A DNA stretch of 64,000 bases from Vitellaria paradoxa (lineage: Eukaryota; Streptophyta; Magnoliopsida; Ericales; Sapotaceae). Numbering within the stretch: position 1 is the first letter of the stretch; every line of letters starts with the position of its first letter. Positions 59,886 through 64,000 of this stretch are shown here, piece after piece. Below the pieces are notes generated by a model. It was not told where the DNA came from. It searched no databases and was given only the letters and a program-made list of their open reading frames with translations. Where the stretch lies: the NCBI GenBank assembly GCA_019916065.1, contig CM034237.1:37988485-38052484 (forward strand). The letters run 5' to 3'. The translations under genes were made by a program, and so were the position numbers.

Positions 59886-60690
59886 ATATAAACCAAACCA
59901 AACCAAACCAAGCCTTTTTCCACTAGGTAAGGTCGGCTATATGCATTTGACGACGCCAATCAAATATGTTTCGGGTCATGTCCTCCATTAGATCCAAGTA
60001 GGCAAAGTCATGTTTAATAGTTTCTTTCCAACTTATCTTAGGTCTTCCTCTTCCTCTCCTCCTCCTGGCAATCTCTATGCTTTCACACTTTCTAATAGGT
60101 GCCTCTGTTGGACGCCTTCTAACATAGCCGAATCATCTTAATCGATTTTCTCTCATTTATCTTCAATCGGTGATATTCCTACTTTGTCCCTAATCTCATC
60201 GTTCCTAATCTTATCTCTCCTTGTAATCCCGCACATCCATCTTAGCATTCTCATCTCCGCAACTACCATCTTCTGAACTTGATTATGCCTTACTGCCCAA
60301 CACTCTAATCCATATAGCAATGCTGGTCTTACCACCACCTTATAATGCTTTCTTTTCACCCTCAGGGGGACTTTTCGATCACACAAGACCCCCAAAGCAC
60401 TCCTCCATTTGGTCCTTCCAGCTTGAATCCTGTGACTTACATCAGTATTAATCCCTCCATCTTGTTGCACCATAAATCCAAGGTACCTAAAGTTTTCTTT
60501 CTCTACAATCTTTTGTGCGCCCTAAACTTATTTCTATGCTACCAGTTACTCTACTTTGACTAAACTTGCATTGCATATATTCCGTTTTGCCTCAACTTAG
60601 CCTAAACCCTTTTGTCTCTAACGTTTTCCACCACAATTCTTGTCTCTAACGTTTCCCGCCACAATTCTTCCTTTCACCCTTTTGTCCCTA
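59886..60690 (-). mobile_element. 5'-truncated LINE
   Basis: Minus orientation; the 3' end shows a (TTTGG)n-like tail (plus AAACCAAACCAAACC at about 59892-59910). Target duplications TCTCTAACATCAATATAA (59874-59891) and TCCCTAACACCAATATAA (60685-60702) match 16/18. About 0.8 kb holding only the C-terminal RT part. A 28-bp repeat (CTAACGTTTTCCACCACAAT type) is duplicated at about 60615-60665. Confidence 0.8.
60153..60640 (-). pseudogene. LINE reverse transcriptase C-terminal fragment
   Basis: The frame at 60473-60153 (106 codons) reads GGINTDVSHRIQAGRTKWRS, ALGVLCDRKVPLRVKRKHYK, VVRPALLYGLECWAV and AEMRMLRWMCGITRRDKIRN, the standard end of plant LINE RT. Upstream in other frames LWWKTLETKGFRLS and KTEYMQCKFS precede it, with frameshifts. 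The catalytic palm is missing because of 5' truncation. Confidence 0.92.
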
Positions 60691-61376
60691 ACACCAATAT
60701 AACCGATGCAAAGCATTTAAGGCATTATCGAAAAAGAAGAAAAATGTGTTGCTAGAAATTTGCAAGAAAAATCAAAAGGCATTATATGCCATTTTTAAGT
60801 TGTAAAGGAACTGATATTTGAAAAAATATTAAGGTGAGAATAGTACATACAACATGGTATATTCTACAGAAATTCCAATAAAGGTGATTGTCGAATAAAG
60901 TGAGTACCACTATAAGCATTTAGAGGTGATTTTTAGTATTTAAGTATGAATGACTCGTAATCAATTTCAGCTTACTTCAATTGAGTTCAATCTAATGTCA
61001 ACCAATTACGAGTAAATGGTGAACTTATAGATGAACAAAGGGTGGTTGAAAAGATCATGTGATCTTTGAGCACTAGATTTGATTATATTATTGCAGCAAT
61101 AGAAGAAGGACAAAATATATTAACAATATCAATTCAAAGGTTGATAGGTTCATTATGCTCACACGAATAGTGGATGAACCAAACAACTAGTAGCTCTAGT
61201 TTAGAGCAGGCTTTGTAAAGTAAGGTAGTTGGTTGAAGAAAATCATAGAGGTAATCAAAGCGGTTGAGGCCATGACATAGTGGAGAAGAAATTACAACAA
61301 TACTACTAGGGATAAAATAACAAAAGATTGTGGCTCCCATATAGAAAATATGGCAAGTTTAACATCAAATACTATA

Positions 61377-61500
61377 ACTGTGTTTGGTTGACCAAAAAGT
61401 TGGCAAAAAGTACAATAAAAATAGAAAGATGTGATATAAAAGTGATATATGGAGAATTTTAATGAAAGAAAGTACAAAAAATTTGTTAAAGTTACTGGAT
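61377..61500. repeat. MITE-like insertion in copia element 3
   Basis: Starts GTGTTTGGTTGACC and continues AAAAGTTGGCAAAAAG, similar to the other TGTTTGGT units of the window; it lies between copia gag and the zinc knuckle. Confidence 0.45.
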
Positions 61501-62778
61501 TTTGGTGGATTTTGATAACCCAAGCAGGGCTTATAAGTGTAATCGGTTCAGACATTACAAGTCTGAATGTCGAACAAAATTACAAAATAAGCAAGTGAAG
61601 CATGCATATACTATTGATGTAAAAAAAATTAGTACTCACTTGCAAAGAAGGTCGAACCAAATACCTAGTGTACAGACATTTGGTATACAAGATATAGTAA
61701 TCATATAAGTGGGAGAAAAAAATTGTTCTTACAAATGACGAATCAATTCATGAAGAAGTTAATTTTGGAAATAAATCCAAATTCTTATAATGGGCAAAAA
61801 TAATATTAATATTCATTCTAAGAATGGCACGAATGTTATAATTACAGATGTTTTTATGTACCAGGCCTTTTCTGGAATTTGTTTGAGTATGAGACAACTT
61901 TTAAAAAAATGATGCAACAATTAATATTCACAATGGTGTCTGCACAATCAAAGCCAAAAAACAACTAAATGATTGCAGAGGTATTGATGACGAAAAATAG
62001 AACGTTTGCTATGATACTTCAAACCACAAATTTGATAAAATTTCAAGCGTTGGTTGAAAGGCAACAATTGGTTGTGGCACATTTGATTTATTCATTTTAA
62101 TTTTAGAGGCTAAAGCTACTTGTGTAGAAAAAGATGGTAACTAACTTACCTATAATTGATGCTTCTAATCATCCATGTGAAGGATGTGTTTGTGGAAAGC
62201 AGTACAAAAACCCATTTCCAATTAAAATGTCTAAAAAAAGGCAAATAATCATTAGAATTGGTACACAAATATATGTAGTTCAGTTGAGGTAGAGTCTCTT
62301 GGATGCAAAGATTATATATTAGTTTTTGTGGATAATTTTTCTTAAAAAAAGTATGGGTTTATTTTCTAAAAACAAAATCAAAGGCATTGGAAAATTAAAG
62401 AATTTAAAACTTTTGTTGAAAACAAGTGATTTTACATAAAGGTGTTGAGAAGATAGAGTGGAGGAATTTATCTCTAATGAATTTTTTAACTTTTGTAAAT
62501 CTACGAGATCCAGCGTCAGTTAGCTGCTATCTATATCTATACTCCTCAGCAAAGTGGTGTACCTAAAAGAAAAATAGAACAATATTTGACATGGCAAGAA
62601 GCATGTTGAAGGCTAAGAATTTGCTAAATATTTTTTGGCAGAAATTATTGCCTATGATGTTTATTTAATAAATAGTTGCTCCAATAAATAGTGTATTTGG
62701 GAAAACTCCAGCAAAAGTATGCATAGAGCATTAGCAAGCTAGTTGTCTATCTCCTAGGAGTATTTTACTCTATAGTAT

Positions 62779-64000
62779 TGATTGCACGCAATTATTGACA
62801 TATTTGTACATTATTCCATTGCCTCTTTGAGCATATTATCAAGCTATTTCAATGATTTTGTTATTAGTTTGTGATTTTTTATCTTTGATACTTGTATTAT
62901 AGGTAATGGAAGAAATTAGTGAGAGTAAGGAAACTTTAGAGGTAATACATGTCGAAGGAATGAGCTACTTAATGATCACCAAGCTTGGAAATAAAGAGAA
63001 ATAGAAAGAAGCATGTTAGTGACCTAAAAAATGAAGTTGCAAGAAGGCAGAAGAAAAAGGGCAAGCACAGACTTAGGCATATGTCCCCCTGCATTTAGGG
63101 TGTGTGCCCTTCATGGGGTGTGCCTCCTTTCTCGTGCGCCCACCGAGAACCCTTGTTGGGTGTTGATGGGGCATTTTATCAAACACTTATGAAGAGTTAG
63201 GACGGGTGCATGACCTTATTTCTAGGGGCACCCGCAGACCTTCTCATAGCTGGTCTTTTGGTTTTTCTTACACTTGTAACTTTATTCTTTTGCCCTTAAA
63301 ATGTTTTGCCTATAAATAGCCTTGTAAAAATTCTAACAGGAAGCTTTTGAATCATTTTGTGATCATTGGCACGTGTGTTTTATTGGTGATTCCTTTTCTC
63401 TCTCCTAAGGTTTATGCATGTAAGTGACTTATTTTTCAATATTTTCAATTGAAAGTTCTTCTTTTCAATTTTTTCTTCTATCTTTCTCTACTTCATACTT
63501 GTTCACAATTCTTGCGCATGTTTTGTTTCTTCTTTTTTAATCTAATAGATAGAATGGATGTTCGTTCTTTTTTACGTAGTTTTGCTTACAACTTAAATAT
63601 GTTAAGCTAAATTAATTTTGGTTTTAAACTAAGAGCGTACTGAAAGAGAAGATGGTGGATTTGAATATCATGATTTTAAATGTAATATATTTTTGACTGA
63701 ACCGTAAAACTCGTTGAGTCTAAGTTTAACCCTAGAAATTGAATCACCCATGTTATAATCGGGTCTTGGTTACGAGTTAATGCTCATGCACACCAAGTGT
63801 CCCGTTCAATGTCCCAACGACTTCGAATCTGATTTCAAAACCCTAGTTCAACATTTTTCTTTACCAAGTTTTTTAAAGTTAAATCTTCTGATCTAACACT
63901 ACATGTATAGATGCTAGGTTGAGTTACTAGTATATTCAAATCCATCCCTTTGAATCCATTACAGGAATAGGTTAAAACTAAGTGTTTTCAAGTAAAAGTA
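62779..64000 (+). mobile_element. Probable LTR of another retrotransposon, running off the window
   Basis: Starts near 62779 with TGATTGCACGCAATTATTG, where copia element 3 is cut off. A plausible promoter TATAAATAG lies at 63311-63319 after a GC-richer stretch (63060-63240) with GTGTGCCC/GTGCGCCC repeats. No coding sequence to the end of the window. A Ty3-type LTR is my best guess; no second LTR or primer site is visible. Confidence 0.45.

Larger units (their letters stand above)
59162..60690. mobile_element. Non-autonomous hAT element, split by a LINE near its right end
   Basis: The left end is TAGGAGTGTGC. The right end is duplicated by the LINE target duplication: CTCTA at 59875-59879 and CCCTA at 60686-60690. 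Flanks ACACTAAT (59154-59161) and ACACCAAT (60691-60698) match 7/8, the hAT target length. Subterminal motifs of GGTTTGGTTTTCGG / AACCGAGTCGAA type. About 718 bp without the LINE. It interrupts copia gag. Confidence 0.8.
58985..62775 (+). mobile_element. Ty1/copia element 3, decayed, split by hAT plus LINE
   Basis: Primer site TTGGTATCAAAAC at about 58989. Gag start (LQLPKFTGKNFDN) to 59161; gag resumes after 60698 (YAIFKL, then VVEKIM-SLSTRFDYIIAAIE). Zinc knuckle at 61531, gag-pol linker and integrase zinc region about 61855-62240, integrase core to 62600 and LKAKNLLNIFW to about 62640. Cut off near 62775, where similarity ends and LTR-like DNA begins. Confidence 0.85.
59020..62775 (+). pseudogene. 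Copia gag-pol remnant
   Basis: Plus strand in several frames. Gag: LQLPKFTGKNFDN, SIKLKVLFQF; later VNQLRVNGELIDEQRVVEKI and FDYIIAAIEEGQNILTISIQ. The zinc knuckle CNRFRHYKSEC (from 61531) lacks its first Cys. Integrase: FYVPGLFWNLF, VAHLIYSF (mutated HHCC), EGCVCGKQYKNPFP, then YTPQQSGVPKRK (from YTPQQNGVAERKN) near 62530. Many stops and frameshifts; dead. RT and RNase H are absent because the element is truncated at 62775. Confidence 0.85.

Overview
The window is nuclear DNA from a flowering plant, most likely a eudicot. It is AT-rich and gene-poor, carries plant-specific transposon families (Athila-type Ty3, Ty1/copia, Mutator-like, hAT, CACTA, LINE), and contains one recognisable host gene, a secreted IDA-like peptide precursor. 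Almost everything else is nested and decayed mobile DNA. All calls come from reading the sequence; no database search was possible, and repeat-family names rest on recognised motifs.

Layout. (1) 1-12929: an Athila-type Ty3 element on the minus strand, with LTR, tRNA-Asp primer site, gag, pol and a downstream ORF3. Gag-pol stays in one frame over about 6 kb and is broken by three UAG codons and a small deletion in the integrase core. The ORF3 end is tandemly duplicated in a 1664-bp unit. The element appears to have landed inside the gag zinc knuckle of a copia element whose gag, primer site and LTR follow at 12930-15707. (2) 15708-28480: intergenic DNA with CACTA-like termini, exon-like fragments of two unrelated host genes (an LRR receptor kinase and a synaptotagmin), a 913-bp tandem duplication with a MITE in one copy only, and several AT-rich MITE-like repeats. 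(3) 28735-37929: two abutting Mutator-like elements with long terminal inverted repeats. Each is interrupted by a large solo LTR with near-perfect 5-bp target duplications; the second also holds an hAT element with a 7/8 target duplication. (4) 41308-41586: the IDA-like gene (minus strand). (5) 46318-56991: an old copia element (minus strand) with both LTRs, primer site, polypurine tract and a 4/5 target duplication. It is interrupted by a solo LTR with a perfect target duplication and by a Mutator element carrying mudrA remains plus a plant-mobile-domain-like fragment. (6) 58985-62775: a third copia pseudogene (plus strand) split by an hAT element, itself split by a 5'-truncated LINE. (7) From about 62779: probable start of another LTR element that runs off the window.

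The main value of the window is its readable insertion history: target duplications date most of the insertions relative to one another. The only part likely to act for the host is the IDA-like signalling peptide, which in the known pathway is perceived by HAESA-type receptor kinases in abscission and cell separation.
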